Below the pieces are notes generated by a model. The model saw nothing but the letters and a program-made list of their open reading frames with translations. It ran no database searches and was not told the DNA's origin. A program made the translations under genes and the position numbers. Positions 21,946-34,130 of a stretch of 64,000 bases of DNA are shown here, piece by piece. The stretch comes from Trichoplusia ni (lineage: Eukaryota > Arthropoda > Insecta > Lepidoptera > Noctuidae), in NCBI RefSeq assembly GCF_003590095.1, contig NC_039505.1, positions 2,294,001 to 2,358,000 of the forward strand. Direction: 5' to 3'. Position 1 is the first letter of the stretch, and the number at the start of each line of letters is the position of its first letter.

Positions 21946-24900
21946 TGATGAAAGAGTGCAATGCATCAGTCTCCTTCGCAATTACCGCGGGTGTGAACAC
22001 TGCTTAAATTATTTATTAAAAGTGTGGCAAAAGCGGATTCGAATTGATCACAGGTTGGGTTAGTGTTGCGACACCCATGACTTCGCACCGCGCCAAAGAA
22101 ATTTTCTAAGGGGTCCTGATTAAGGTACTGCAACCATAGTGATGGCACGTTATAATTATCTTTTACTTTTTTTAATAAAGTTTGAATTCCTTTCAGTGTC
22201 TACACCCAATTGGTAACAGAGGGAACCGTTTCTGTTTTACCAGATGGTGTTATAAATTTTATAGAATTAAACATTTGTATGCCCTCAATCCACGTTTTTT
22301 GGTGGACAGAGTATGGTGTTGCTGGGCCAAGTAGGGGTTTAGCATATTTATTTTTCATTTTACTGCCATTCACAGAGTCAAATATGTCGTCCATGAAAAA
22401 CAGCAGGTCCGCAGTTTGTTTGCACTCTGCCGGAAGGATGTTCGTATCTGAAACAGACAGAAAAAAAAACAATTAAATGACAATACTCAATAAAAAAAAA
22501 GAAATAATTTTGCATAGAAAATCTAAATAACTTTTGAGAATTAATAAATGCGGACAACATCACATACATTGTTCTGAACCCAAAGTAAGTTGCTAAAGCA
22601 CTTGTGTTATGGAATTCAGATACAACGAAGGTACCACAAACACCCAGACTCGAGACAATGTACAAATGTGAATTTTTACATTGACCCGACCGGGGATCGA
22701 ACCCGGGACCTCAGAGCTAGCGAAACCTTCAAACCGGTGCGTACGCCACTCGACCACGGAGGTCGTCAAATCGTCAAATTCTAAATGAATATTTATTGAC
22801 ATAGTGTTCATATTGTATAAATAAATACTAAATACATATTTCGACAGCGAAATTAATCAAAATAATTATTCTCTATTGAATAATTTAAACTGAATGAGTA
22901 TTGTAGGGGAAAACTTCTGAAAGTTACAAATTATAAGTCAACCATGCTAAGTCAACTTCCTTAATTGTTCTTTGTTCTACTCTTAGATAAAAAAAATGTT
23001 CTAATATAAAGTAAGCCAAGCATTACCTGCTAGATATCCCATATTAGATGCTACAGTACGGCTGAATATTTGCGAGGCAAATTTCACCTTCATTTTATTA
23101 ATTTTGTCTGGATTCACATGATTTTCCGTTAATTTTGGGATTAATCTAACGCCTTTGTAACCAGGGTTTTCGTCATACAATAATTTTATGTGAGACCATT
23201 TTGCTGTTTTTGTAACACCTTGTGTGGTGTATACCATGTTTTTGGTGAGATTATTTCTAATTCCTTTAAGAAGGTGTGGCGGGTCATATAGAGGTATTAC
23301 TTCTTGACCATTTATTAAAATAATGTTCTCCTTTGGTTCCTCTCCTTTTCTTAGAAACCTGTTTGAGAGCCTGTCGATTGTTGGTTCCCTGGTCACAAAC
23401 TGAAGCAACAACTATCAACCCTGCTTCTTGCAAGCTAGTTAACACTTCTTTTATTTGCCTCGCCAGCTCAGGTCCCTTGGTTGCACTTGATGCAAATGTA
23501 TAGACTAGCCCACGCACCATAAAAACTTGAGCATGATCAGTAAAGTTATTTATTCTGTCTTTTCCATTGTCAACCAGGCCTGTTATTTTATCTTTTTTTT
23601 CCTGGTATGTGACATTGGCCTTCAGTGAGACTTCGTCAAACATAAGTATACACAGTTTTTGTTCTATTTTCATAAGGCCAGCTTTGGTTTTTAATTGCGA
23701 GAAAATGTTTTTGTTGATGCCAGATTTGAGATCACTTATTTGTAAAAGTTTAATGAGGGTTTGCTGAGCAGGCAAAATAAAAATCTTCCTGAAATATCTG
23801 TATCCTCTTGGACTTTGTTTGAAGATTCATAAAGCGGCAATTTTTTCCTGCAATGTAAAACGTCGTCCTTTTCCCTTTTTTCGGTCCTCCCGCCATTGTA
23901 TTTGCATTAATAATTTTGCAGTACTTGTGCAAGTTTTGAGGGTATCTAAGATCGCGGGACTAGATGCTAGTTTCTTTACCGTTTTAATGTTAGCCATCTG
24001 TTTTTTAACTTTATTTTTTATTTTGCTTAGTTTCACTCTTGCAGCAACAAGTTGCTGATGCAATTGTTTTTCTGCATTGGTTAGAAATACTTTTTTTGAA
24101 GTTTTCTTAGCAACCATATTTCCTCCTGTATAATAGAAACAATTTTTTTAAATATTTTTGATAAAATTCTTTAAGTAACAATAAATACAATCCAGAAAAA
24201 AGAACTAAGTCACAATACTTTAAAAATCAAATTAAAAGATTTTTATGCAAAACGAAATAAACTTATTTATTTAAGTAGAAGAAGGAAAACCAACAGCTTT
24301 ACCACTGGGTTTCTAAGTAGATTAGGTTAATATTTTCAAGTAACTACACTGCAGTTCATGCAACTCGCGGGCATTGAATCGTGATCCCGGTTTAGATATA
24401 TTTTTCTTGTATTCCAATTTTCATTGAAGTATGCAGCAAATCTTTAATATTTAAAGTGGGGTCTGGAAAGAAAGTACATCATGTTAAATTTCATTTTTTA
24501 TTTTATAAATGCTTTAAGCAAATTTAAGGTACCTGATGATGTTGATGGCAGCTCCAGAATTTGTTGTAAAGGCTTCTTTTCAACAGATTTCAATCTCTTC
24601 AGTGATAATGGTGCTAAAAAAAAGAACACATAATTATCAAAATAAAGCCATAATATGGAATGAGTGCAGCACAGTGGAGTAAGTATATTCCTTTACATAA
24701 TGATGATTTATACAAACCTAGCATATTCAATGTTGGCACAGCAATGATGCTGATTTTGTTGTTACGGCATAGATATTTATCTTCGAAGTGTGAGCGACAC
24801 ACACGGCGGTATTTAAATATGTGCTTGTTTTCCAAGCCCAATATATCACTACCGATCGCATAAAGCCATGTATTGAAGCGTTCTCTATCGCTTTCAGGGT

Positions 24901-25419
24901 TCGGGAACCTATGAAGCACTGGACGCATACCTAAAATAAATGTAAAATAACTAAGTTAAGTCAACAAACACAAATGTTGCTGTAACCAAGATCTCAATCA
25001 TAAACAATACTCAGGCTAACAGCTTTGTCTCAGTGGGTTGCATTGCTACATAGTGAACTTTATTTATTTTCCTGAAAAGGGCACGGGAGTATACTTCGAA
25101 GGAGACATAACATCGAAGGCACCGGTTTAGACCAACGGGTGCAAATGGTACAGTAAGTATGATTTAAACAAAAATGTTCATCTAACGGTTGTATATCACG
25201 TTGGCCAAGTGGTTTCACAGAGATACTATAAATATACAAGATTTTATTGTGACAGTGCAACGATTCCTATAATGTCAAACTTGTGAACAATGTGACCAGC
25301 TTTTATGCTGGTAAATGTTATGCAGTTAATACTTTATTAAGTAAAATAACAAAAATTAAGGCTGACATACCTCCACTCTCCTTGCACCCTGGGACACAGC
25401 AATGCTTGTCCGAAGACAT
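21946..25419 (-). pseudogene. P-element-like (THAP9-like) transposase, exons 1-6
   Basis: The gene has introns. Exon 1 is 25371-25419 (ATG at 25419, CCVPGC, GT donor). Exon 2 is 24718-24930 (THAP domain end: VCRSHFE and AVPTL). Exon 3 is 24533-24613. A main exon 23027-24125 carries a basic coiled-coil segment, RRFTLQEKIAAL, MFDEVSLKANVTY, VCDQGTNN and YDPPHLLKGIRNN. Exon 6 (22447 downwards) carries ECKQTADLLFFMDD and the hallmark LNQDPLENFFGAVRSHG. Splice phases match across these junctions. Lesions: a frameshift near 23370, a second near 23820, TAG at 22200-22202, a TGA near 21960, and the LTR retrotransposon inserted at 21945. It is therefore inactive. The family cuts and pastes DNA using a THAP zinc finger to bind element ends. 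Confidence 0.88.
22557..22768 (-). mobile_element. tRNA-derived SINE
   Basis: On the minus strand the head contains an A box (TGGTCGAGTGG, 22746-22756) and a B box (GGGTTCGATCCCC, 22692-22704) at normal tRNA spacing. A tRNA-unrelated body follows. It lies in an intron of the P-element-like gene. The Pol III boxes are intact by eye. No cloverleaf is formed, so it is not a tRNA gene. Confidence 0.8.
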
Positions 25420-26496
25420 GGTGCATTAAAACAAATGCACTAAAAGAGTCCTATCTCACTTTTGGAATAAAAGCACACTAAATTCCTTTCTGGTCACAAT
25501 TGTGGATTAGCCGGAGGAACTTTTGCTCAACTCAACGACAAATGAACAACGACATACAGAAAGAACACAACATGAACACAAAAATATCACATGAAACCAG
25601 GCAGGCATCAGTAGACATTTGCATTTGGGGGTACCAGTTTATTGAAAAATAGACCACCAACAAAATTCTACCATCACCATAATCTCATGGAGTAAAGTTT
25701 GGATAGATATTGTTTAACATTTTCGGATTATTTGATAATATTTCCCTCTTACAATCAAATGTCTTATTAACAAATTTACATTAATAAAATTTTTTAACTA
25801 ATTAATAATATTTTCCGGCAAATAAAATAAAAACCACTCTTTTAGTAGCAATCTGCCTCTCAATAAATTGTCATTGTTAGATTCTGTTTAGTGACATCTG
25901 TTGGAATTTTAGTGAACATTAGTGCAGAGCCGCCATCTGGTATCCAGAGTCAGTACCATACCCGTTATAACCCGACAAAATAAGAAAACACCTTCCTACT
26001 TGTTCGCTTAAGGACTAACAGACACATCGTGAATTAGTATCGTTGTAACCACTGATTTCCCCAGTTTTTTGTACTAAGATTGAACCGCCTTTACCCCGGC
26101 ACTGGCAACGGTGGCTCGCGTGACGCGTCGCTCGCAGTTTGAACGGTGGAAGGGGTTCAGCCAACGGAACCGGTTTCCGAGACGTGAGTTCAGGCGTGCG
26201 GCGCGTTCCAATATAAAGACGAATGTTTTATAAAACGTCAACCTAAATATACTCGTAAGTGTCTATCTAGATTTAAAGAAATTAGAATATAAAAACGTAC
26301 AACGTTACAATAGCAATGATTGTTATTGATAACTAGGTCCAAGTCTCCCTTTACTATTCCGTATTGTATTAAACTGATGAGCGTTGAGAATCGACAAAAA
26401 CGCACTCATGTGATCACAAATGGTTGAGGTACCTCTACATGTAAGAGCAGAAGTGAAGTGCTATCTGAACAAACGATCCAGTTGATTTCTGGTAAG
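25420..26496. other. Gene-free DNA, upstream of the P-element-like gene
   Basis: No coding sequence. The part 26080-26220 is GC-rich, with several CpGs and ends in an ATATAAAG. The rest is AT-rich. The P-element terminal repeat should lie here, but I cannot locate it. Confidence 0.45.
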
Positions 26497-28304
26497 TTAG
26501 TCTCCTAACACACAGATATAATCATTGCTTGAGCCAATAAGCAGTGACTGTAAAAGTTCAAAATATTCAGCATAAGCAAATTCTGGCGTTCTTAGAGGCA
26601 TATATGTATACTGCAGCAATAATTTGGCGCTTACCCCGAGTTGAGCTAGGCAATTGTACCAAGACAGCTCAATGCTGGCATGAATTGTGAATTGTGGAAC
26701 TAGTTTAACCGAATGCAGACCCTTTAGTACAGCAACGAGAACACCACCTCCGTCTTTTTTATTGGTTGCAATACGGTCACGATCACGACGATATACCACA
26801 TAACATCAATAAACTCGTTATCTGTTATCTCGGGTGTTAGCCAGGTCTCAGTCAAAATTATTGTGTCATAACAATTAGCTAGAATATTCATATATAAAAT
26901 ATTTAATTTTGTGCGGAATCCCCTGCAATTTTGGTAGTATATAACTGAGTTATCTGTCACTGTATTCATAAAGTAAGGTCATAACCGTTACGTCCGTTAC
27001 CAACGCATTCGCAACTAGCAGGTCATAATTGTACTATAAAGCGTTAAGAGAATGTGAACAGAATACAAGACACAAGACATGATACTTAAAAAAATGGATT
27101 AACCATAACAAGCAGCATACGAGCAATCAGATGCAGTGCTAAAATAAAGTTATAAATATTCAAGGCGTTAATAAAAAACAAAAGCTGTGGAGATTGATTA
27201 TTTGATAAGCCAAAGATCGATCGATTATAATTAATTTTAGAGCTATTTTTCGATAGATATAGCTCTTTGGTTATCAATCCGTGCTGCGTAGCCAGGTTTG
27301 ATTTTATTGATGTCTTGCGGGGTCCGAATTGCAAAAGACCTTGTCCTTTCTTTTTCACGGACAAGGATGGTTCCATGCTTAACCCAAACGAACTTGTAAC
27401 TGTGGTTTTTGGCTGCATCGCGACACTCTCGAAATAATTGTCTGCTTTTTAAGGTCAGGTGCTCATGCATATATATCGGTAGTGATGTTCCTGAAATACC
27501 AACTTGGTCTGTAGTAAGTCCCTTGCACAAACGATGGGCGCTAAGAACATTATCTCGTAGTATACGTGACGCTTACCTTACTATTATATTTTTGGGCTTA
27601 TTATTTTGCATAGTGCATGTGGAACACGGTGAATGGAAGTAATGTCACGTTGTTGAATATTGCACTTAATTATGACCCCAATATTTTGCATCATGGTTAC
27701 GAGGTTTTCGTTACGCCTTTCAGGGATGTTGCATATGTCTATGTTACAATTTCGAGCACTCTGTTCCAAATTATTTATCTTAGATACGACCTCTACAACA
27801 ATAGGCTTCAAATCAATGGCTTCTTGAATATTTGTACTCAGATGAGTCACTTTCTTGGTGAGATCAATCTGCTCGTCAGCAACAAACTGGATCGTACTCT
27901 CGAGGGAATCAATTCGTTCCGCTGTACTAGAATACTTCACATCTAACTCTGAAACTGTATGACGCAGAACTGATCGCTCTGATCGAAGAGAAATAATGTC
28001 ATTTCTTATCAGATGTCACTAGATTGAGCGAAGTAAGATCATCTTTCATTGATGCTAAATTCTCTGATATTCTATTAATATTTGTTTCCAGATGCCGTCG
28101 CCACTCATTCAGTGTATTCTTCAACTCTGTTGACAACTCATTTATAACCTGTGTCCAGTCAGAATCTGGTTGTTTACGTTTACGAAGTGCCAAATTTTGT
28201 CATAGTGCCACATGTTCGCCGCTCATTGGCGAACGAAAGTCGTCAGACGTCAAGTCAATATCCGAGTGGATTTTTTTCTTGTCCGGTGAACGGAACGTAC
28301 TCAT
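26497..28304 (-). pseudogene. Non-LTR retrotransposon: ORF1 and endonuclease start
   Basis: ORF1 starts MSTFRSPDKKKIHSD at 28304 and runs to 27243 through a TGA and several frameshifts. It has a central coiled coil and a C-terminal domain (PIYMHEHLTLKSRQLFRECR, YKFVWVKHGTILVREKE) of the baculovirus-FP-like type found in insect non-LTR ORF1 proteins. ORF2 begins at about 26969 (YYQNCRGFRTKL, ILTETWLTPEI, KDGGGVLVAV, VLGD), an endonuclease of the exonuclease/endonuclease/phosphatase fold. The element is cut off at about 26497, so RT is missing. It is similar in design to element A at 31449. Confidence 0.8.
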
Positions 28305-28858
28305 ATTGGCTTTTATTAATATTTAATATATCACTAGTTGTTTAAATGGTGTTTTGATGTTTTGAAAATGGAAAAAGATTTGCGTATTATGAGATTCGAA
28401 CTGGCGGCACGCCGAGTAGCTCTAGGTACACAAAAAGCTTGCGTCACCTACCATTCGTCTACGGTGACTTTAAATTTGTAATAGAAATTATGTTCCGGTA
28501 TTTAAAGTTTCTTGTAGGAATGACTTGCAATAAGCTCGTTACTAATGAGGTCCTTTGTTCTCAATGTCGCAAGGTCACCTTGACACAATCACAAACGTTA
28601 AAGTTTTAATAGGTATTTTGGCAAATACTAGTATTAAACTGTATTGAATTGTCAATAACTATATATATTTGGATTCCACAACAGTCACTGAATGTACCAC
28701 AACGAAAATTTGCCGGGATTAGCAGCAAATTACCACATTTTTAACTTAATTTTATCGACTGATTTAGGAAACACTACACTCAATGCAACGGTCGTACGAC
28801 GAATGTCATTATTTATTTATTACTACTATTATTTATTATTAAAATTTTTATTTATTTA
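28305..28858. other. Gene-free DNA
   Basis: This is probably 5' UTR of the minus-strand non-LTR element near 28305-28370, then AT-rich DNA. A tRNA-like GTTCGAATCTC at about 28395-28405 is discussed among the rejected items. Confidence 0.4.
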
Positions 28859-30087
28859 CTAGCTGTTGCCCGCGACTCCGTCCGTGAGGACTTCAGTTGT
28901 GTTCGATGGTCCCCGTTTCCATGGGAATGCCGAGATCAAATGTAGCCTTGACCGCCCATTACACCCCTTAAATTCAGACTACCCTTGTACACATATTTCA
29001 TTACTTTTGACAAACAATGTTGTGAGTTTCATATTAGTTTTGACCTACCATTAGCCTCCATTACAACCCTCTTTTTGCATTTAGATAATAGCCTATGTCC
29101 TTAATCAAATTATCTGTTTACAAAATTTCTATACTATCGGTTCATAGAAAGATGCACAGTTTATAGGCATATGCCAAAGTCAATCAAACAACTCGACAAA
29201 TCTATCGCCATTAACCGCAAGATATAAATAGTCCTCTCCAAAGTTTCGCCACATAACCGTACCTAGGTATCCACGACACCGCTTTCAATTTATTAACGAA
29301 ATATTACTAAAACCTAAAAGAACAAGAAGGAAACATTCTATCTATTTGTGATATGAATCGTTTTTGGGAAGAAATATTTCTATTTATGAATGAAGTTCTA
29401 GTCTACACCTTGTTTTAACCAATGAATACAGACATGTTCTCATGACCTGCAGCAGACCTGTCAATACAACTTCAAATGCTCCTACAGTTATCAAAGCAAC
29501 GGCACGCTGCAATTACAAAAAGAGTTCGTATATCTACGTCAGCCGAATTATTTAAGACAAATAAATCACTATGCGAAACTAAATGACATTTGAACTATAT
29601 TTTTGCGAAATGTCAACGCTAAAGATGGCGACAGCGGTTTGTTTGTCAGTACCATTGGAATTTAACAAAATTAATCCATAATCTGAATAGGGATGACGAC
29701 AATTTTTTTTGCATTTTTTCTCCGTCTTTTAGTTTTTTTGTATAAAAATGGAAACGTATTTTTTAATTTGTCCCGCAAACATAAATTGACCAAATTACAG
29801 TGAATGAAACTTACGCGTGACGTCACGATTGTGTATAAAGTTTACCATATCGTTACTTCACAAGCTCCCTCTCCTAAACTTTAAAACAGTTAATCTTTGT
29901 CAATTCTAGTTTTTCTGAAAGAGGAAAAAATACGTGTCTAATACTTTTCAATTATCTAACTGAGGGACTAATGACATTTTTTCTTTTTATACCCAGTCGT
30001 CATCCCTATTTTCAACTGTAAACTCAAAATTAATATTTTGTATGTTTTGTTATTCATATAAGGTTTGATCAAAATTTTTAGTATAGA
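28859..30087 (-). mobile_element. Non-autonomous Helitron, 1.2 kb
   Basis: The plus strand begins CTAGCTGTTGCCCGCGACTC, the complement of a hairpin plus CTAG end. It finishes at GTATAGA (minus-strand TCTATAC) at 30087, between A and T. It has no coding sequence. It is collinear with the remnant at 12330-12910 and carries a 317-bp MITE. Confidence 0.75.
29690..30006. mobile_element. MITE with GGGATGACGAC terminal repeats
   Basis: The segment starts GGGATGACGAC and ends GTCGTCATCCC, perfect 11-bp inverted repeats. It is flanked by TA on both sides, as for Tc1/mariner-type elements. The related remnant near 12830 lacks it, which confirms it as an insertion into the Helitron. Confidence 0.8.
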
Positions 30088-30232
30088 TAATAATCTACTA
30101 CACAAATTATTTTAGTTGTAATTTCGAAATGTAATGACACTAACAACGGCATTCTGACAGTTGCTATGGATACAATTTTACAATTACCCGCTAAAACCGC
30201 CCGCCTGCTACATATCGAACCATTACACCCTT

Positions 30233-30954
30233 TTACGTAGTAAGGTCCAAAAGTTTACGGCCTGAACTATAAAATGAAGGATAAATCTCAAACAACTTTC
30301 ATTATTTTTCAATATAGTCCCCTTAATTTCAATACACTTTCGCATCGCTTTATTAATGTGCCAATTCTTTAAAAAAAAATAGTCTTAAATATTATCTTCA
30401 AAATGTGCCAAAACCGCGGGACCTTTTCATCCGTGTTAAACTTTTTTCTAACTTTTTCCTCGCAAGTCGGTTTTCAATTTTGAAAATAAATAATAATCGC
30501 TTGGGGCCAAGTCGGGACTATAGGGTGGATGGTCAAGCTCAGTGAAACCTCATTCTTTGATGGCAGCCTTGAAAACACTCGATATTAAGACCAGCGTCTT
30601 TGTCATGAAGCAGCAGCACACCTCGCGAAAGTTTCCCTCGACGTTCTTTTTTAATAGCATCTCGCAATTGATGTGTTGTGTCTTGTCTTACAGTTGTGTT
30701 GCGTTCTGTATAATTCGCCAGTAAAATTCGTACGGAATCCCAAAATATTGTGGCCAAGATCTTTTTTTTAATTCCTTTTTAGACAAAGGATCATGATAAA
30801 GAACCATAGTTTCATCGCCTGTTACAATTGAATCCAAAACATCTTTCTTTCGGCCTTCACACATGGATAAAAATTGAGCACAGCACTTTACACGTTCTTG
30901 CTTCTGAACAGCGGAAATAAGTTTTGGGAGCCACCTTGCACTGACCTCATTCAT
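30233..30954 (-). pseudogene. Mariner transposase, C-terminal half
   Basis: On the minus strand: VSARWLPKLISAVQKQERVK, then IVTGDET (first catalytic Asp), a tract ending RRGKLSRGVLLLHDKDAG (second Asp), and after a stop and frameshift HPPYSPDLAPSDYYLF (third Asp). The N-terminal helix-turn-helix part is missing. The end near 30233 reads TTACGTAGTAAGGTCC and may be the 3' terminal repeat. It would have been a cut-and-paste transposase. It is dead. Confidence 0.8.
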
Positions 30955-31099
30955 TGAGTTCTCGCTATGGCTTCATTGGAAGTGGATGTGTGTCGCGTGT
31001 GCTCCTAATTTTTGAATATTGTTTTAGTTACTAAATTTCTATTGGACCATTTGTAGTAATTAAATTCTCGTTTACTCTTACGACATTCTAACGACAGGA

Positions 31100-33789
31100 C
31101 TCCTCCCCGTGAAAGAGATAGACTGTGTTTTGTGGTGCAGCGCTAATTAAGAGGCGTTTGTGTTTATGTAATTGGTGCCTACCGGCCTGGTTTTGAACCC
31201 GGGCGCTTTGTGCGGCAGCCGCCGACCCACCCCACTCAGCCGGCGAAGCGTTGGCGTGTCCGTCGAAATAACAACTCGTTACTCGCTACGAAAGGTGTCA
31301 CCCCCACCTACACTTCGCCGCGGCCGGCCCCCGCTCCTGCGCAACGTATCATCGCTGACTCATCCGACCGGGTTGACAACTGGCGACGCTTATCTGTGCA
31401 CTTATTACGAAGAGTGTTTTATTATAATAATATTTTTACTCTGCTAAAATGCCGCGAATGCAGCGCTCACCTCCAGTGACGTCAGCTGGTACAACGCAAC
31501 GTGCTACATCAACCCCTAATATTTCTAATATTGAAACCGAGGTTGAGCAATCTAATATTACACTGCGATCCAAACGTCTCCGTACTGACTTCTCTTCTGA
31601 TCAGCAAACATACGCACACTCTGTTATGACGTTCCGAATCGTTTGAAGAAAAAATAATGAATATGCTCTCGTCGTGGAAACGGGACCAAGATGCGGTACT
31701 AAATAAAATAACAGCCGATAAAAATGTGGTAAAAACACAAAACAGAGATATGCAAAAAACTAATATTGAAATTGTTAAGTCGATGGAATCAATAAATCTA
31801 GCTTATGAGACACTGAAAATTGCAGTTGAAAAATTAGAAAAGGAACGTGCAGAACAGCGTACATATATAACGGAATTGGAAAAAAAGGTCCTTGCCTTGC
31901 AACAAAATTCGCGCTCATCCAGTTTTGAGATTAGAAATATCCCACAAACAGAAAAGGAGACGATCAACGACCTCACTTCTATTGTATTGCAGACCTGCAA
32001 TAAACTTGAAGTCCCTGTGAAGCTGGCGGACTTACGGGACATATACCGTATGCCGGGAAAAAATGGATCAAATAGGTCTATAGTTGCTGAACTACTTACT
32101 GTTCCGCAAAAGATCCAGGTTTTGCAGGCGGCTCGGAAATTCAATAAAGGACGACCAACAATTGAAAAATTAAACACAGGTCATATTGGCTTCTCAGGAG
32201 ACACTAAACCCATTTATGTAGCTGATCATCTGTCAAGTAGTCTTAGAAAATTGTTTTTTGAAGCCCGCAAATACGCCAGTGAGAATGATTAAAATTTTTG
32301 CTGGTCACAGAATAATAAGATTTTTCTCCGTAAACGTGAGGGTATGTCCTCAATTATTATTAAATCTTTGTCTTGTCTTAACAAACTGCCCAAGTCACAG
32401 TAATTTTGTGAAGCTAATTTTCTTAAAACTAATCTTATTGTATTTTTTCATATTTTATTTTACTGTTAATACTTTTAAAGATATGTGTAGAAGCTTGCAA
32501 ATACTAAACAATAATATACATAATCATACACTAAACAAAAACCTATTAATTCTACAATATAAACAAACACGTAAACACTCACACTATTATTTATGTATAA
32601 TGTGTCCTTACTTATCATATGAAAATAATATAATCATAACCGTCGCAAATAAATCCATTGCAATGGCCGCGGTTTTGCCATATAACTTGTCGCTGTGTAA
32701 TTCATCCCATTTTTATCCATGAAAGTGTTATAAAAATACAATAGAAGCGATATTGGCTATTGGATGTGGTTGCTGACTATTAGCATTTACTCACGCCTAT
32801 CTCGTGATGTGGTAAGCAGAGACTATATAAATAAGGATTCGAAATGCACTAATAGCAAAAATGTTTATTGGAACTGGTTGCTATTGTTTTTGATCAGGCA
32901 AATACGATGGATGCACCTAATTAATGTTGCAGCTGCACATATATTTGTTATTTATACTTCATTAATGTTCGATTTGATACAATAACGAATGAATTAGATT
33001 CAATAGGTGCAACACAGTCCTGTTTATGTAAACCAGAACAATGTACTGGACTTCTAAATAGCAACCATAATCTGGTGAACATATTGCACGTTAATATACG
33101 TAGCGTGAACCACAATTTTAATGAATTTACTGTCCTCCTTAATAATATTATATCTATCTTCCTGAAATAATAGTTTTGTCAGAGTGCTGGCTAAGCAAGG
33201 CGTCCATCCAGAGTTAAGCGGTTATGACGTTACCATACGAAAAAAATCTTAATCAAACGATGGTGTTATTGTTTATGTAAAGACTTCCATTACACACATC
33301 GTCGTCGAGTCACACATACAAGACACAAATTGCTTAATTTGCAGAATTGAGTCCTTAAATCTTGCTGTTGTTGCCTTTATCGGCCCTGTAACCATAATAT
33401 TGACGGTTTTTTGGATGGCATAGAGAATACTCTTGCATCCTTATGTAACTATAAGAATGTGGTTTTAATCGGTGACATTAATATCAATATCATTCCGGTA
33501 CAGTTAAACAGTATAGCGAATGATTATCTGAATCTGACGGCATCACATGGACTTCTACCAACCCACTATCTGCCCACCGTGATAAAAGGTGTTTGGATCA
33601 TGTTTACTGAAATCTGTTGCAAAACTATCACACTTATAATTGAGTCTAGTATCACAGACCATGCACCGATTCTCCTTAGCTTGGAAACGTTAGTAAGACC
33701 AAGCAAACGCACAACTCACTTCGTCAAAGTAGACTACGACTCGATCACCGCGGATGTATTGAACACAGATTACTCACAAATTTTAAACA
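31100..33789 (+). pseudogene. Non-LTR element A, part 1 (5' UTR, ORF1, endonuclease)
   Basis: After a GC-rich leader, ORF1 begins at 31449 (MPRMQRSPPVTSAG). A frameshift near 31635 leads into a long coiled coil (about 31657-31900) and a C-terminal FP-like domain (IYVADHLSSSLRKLFFEARK). A TAA at 32290-32292 interrupts the domain, whose frame continues to 32402. After about 590 bp with no clear domain, ORF2 endonuclease remnants run from about 33000 (ILHVNIRSVNHNFNEF, LIGDININI, ITDHAPILLSL) to 33789, where the Helitron at 33790 cuts it. The element resumes at 40736. Confidence 0.82.
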
Positions 33790-33971
33790 CTAGCTTGTGC
33801 CCGCGACTTCGTCCGCGTGGAATAGTGACTTCCGGCAGAAAAGTATAGATAGCTGTGTCCGCGACTCCGTCAGCGTGTAACTCCTTGTGTATTAAGTTAA
33901 TGTATTGGTAATATTTATTATTATTATTTATATTGGTAATATTGTTTAGATCACGTTCACATAAGGCTTAA

Positions 33972-34130
33972 CCCTTTATAAGACACAGAACTTAAAAATA
34001 TTTATAGCTTTTAAACTTTATAATAATGTGTTAAGGTTCAAATTCTGGTGGCAATATAAGTACCACTGCCTTATAAAGGTAAGGTAAAGGTACCTATAAA
34101 ACGAAAATACTTTAGTGCAAAGCTTCCGGG
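33972..34130. mobile_element. 159-bp insertion at TTAA in the Helitron 3' end
   Basis: Relative to the two other Helitron copies, 159 bp are inserted after TTAA (33968-33971). The insert begins CCC and ends GGG, and TAAA follows. This resembles piggyBac-type insertion, although one flanking T is missing and the inverted repeat is very short. The insertion displaced the original stop codon, so the helicase gains the tail VYPEALH before a new stop. Confidence 0.5.

Noticed and set aside
22680..22770. True tRNA gene
   Set aside because: Both Pol III boxes are good, but acceptor and anticodon stems do not pair and a SINE body follows. Called as a SINE instead.
26080..26220. CpG-rich host promoter
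   Set aside because: There is a local GC rise and CpGs but no downstream gene on either strand that it could serve.
28385..28465. tRNA gene or SINE head on the minus strand (GTTCGAATCTC B box)
   Set aside because: A B-box-like motif is present, but the A box fits poorly and no acceptor stem pairs. Not enough for an RNA gene or SINE call.
31172..31479. Separate small genes in the GC-rich leader
   Set aside because: Overlapping open frames arise from GC-rich 5' UTR sequence of element A. No conserved domain.
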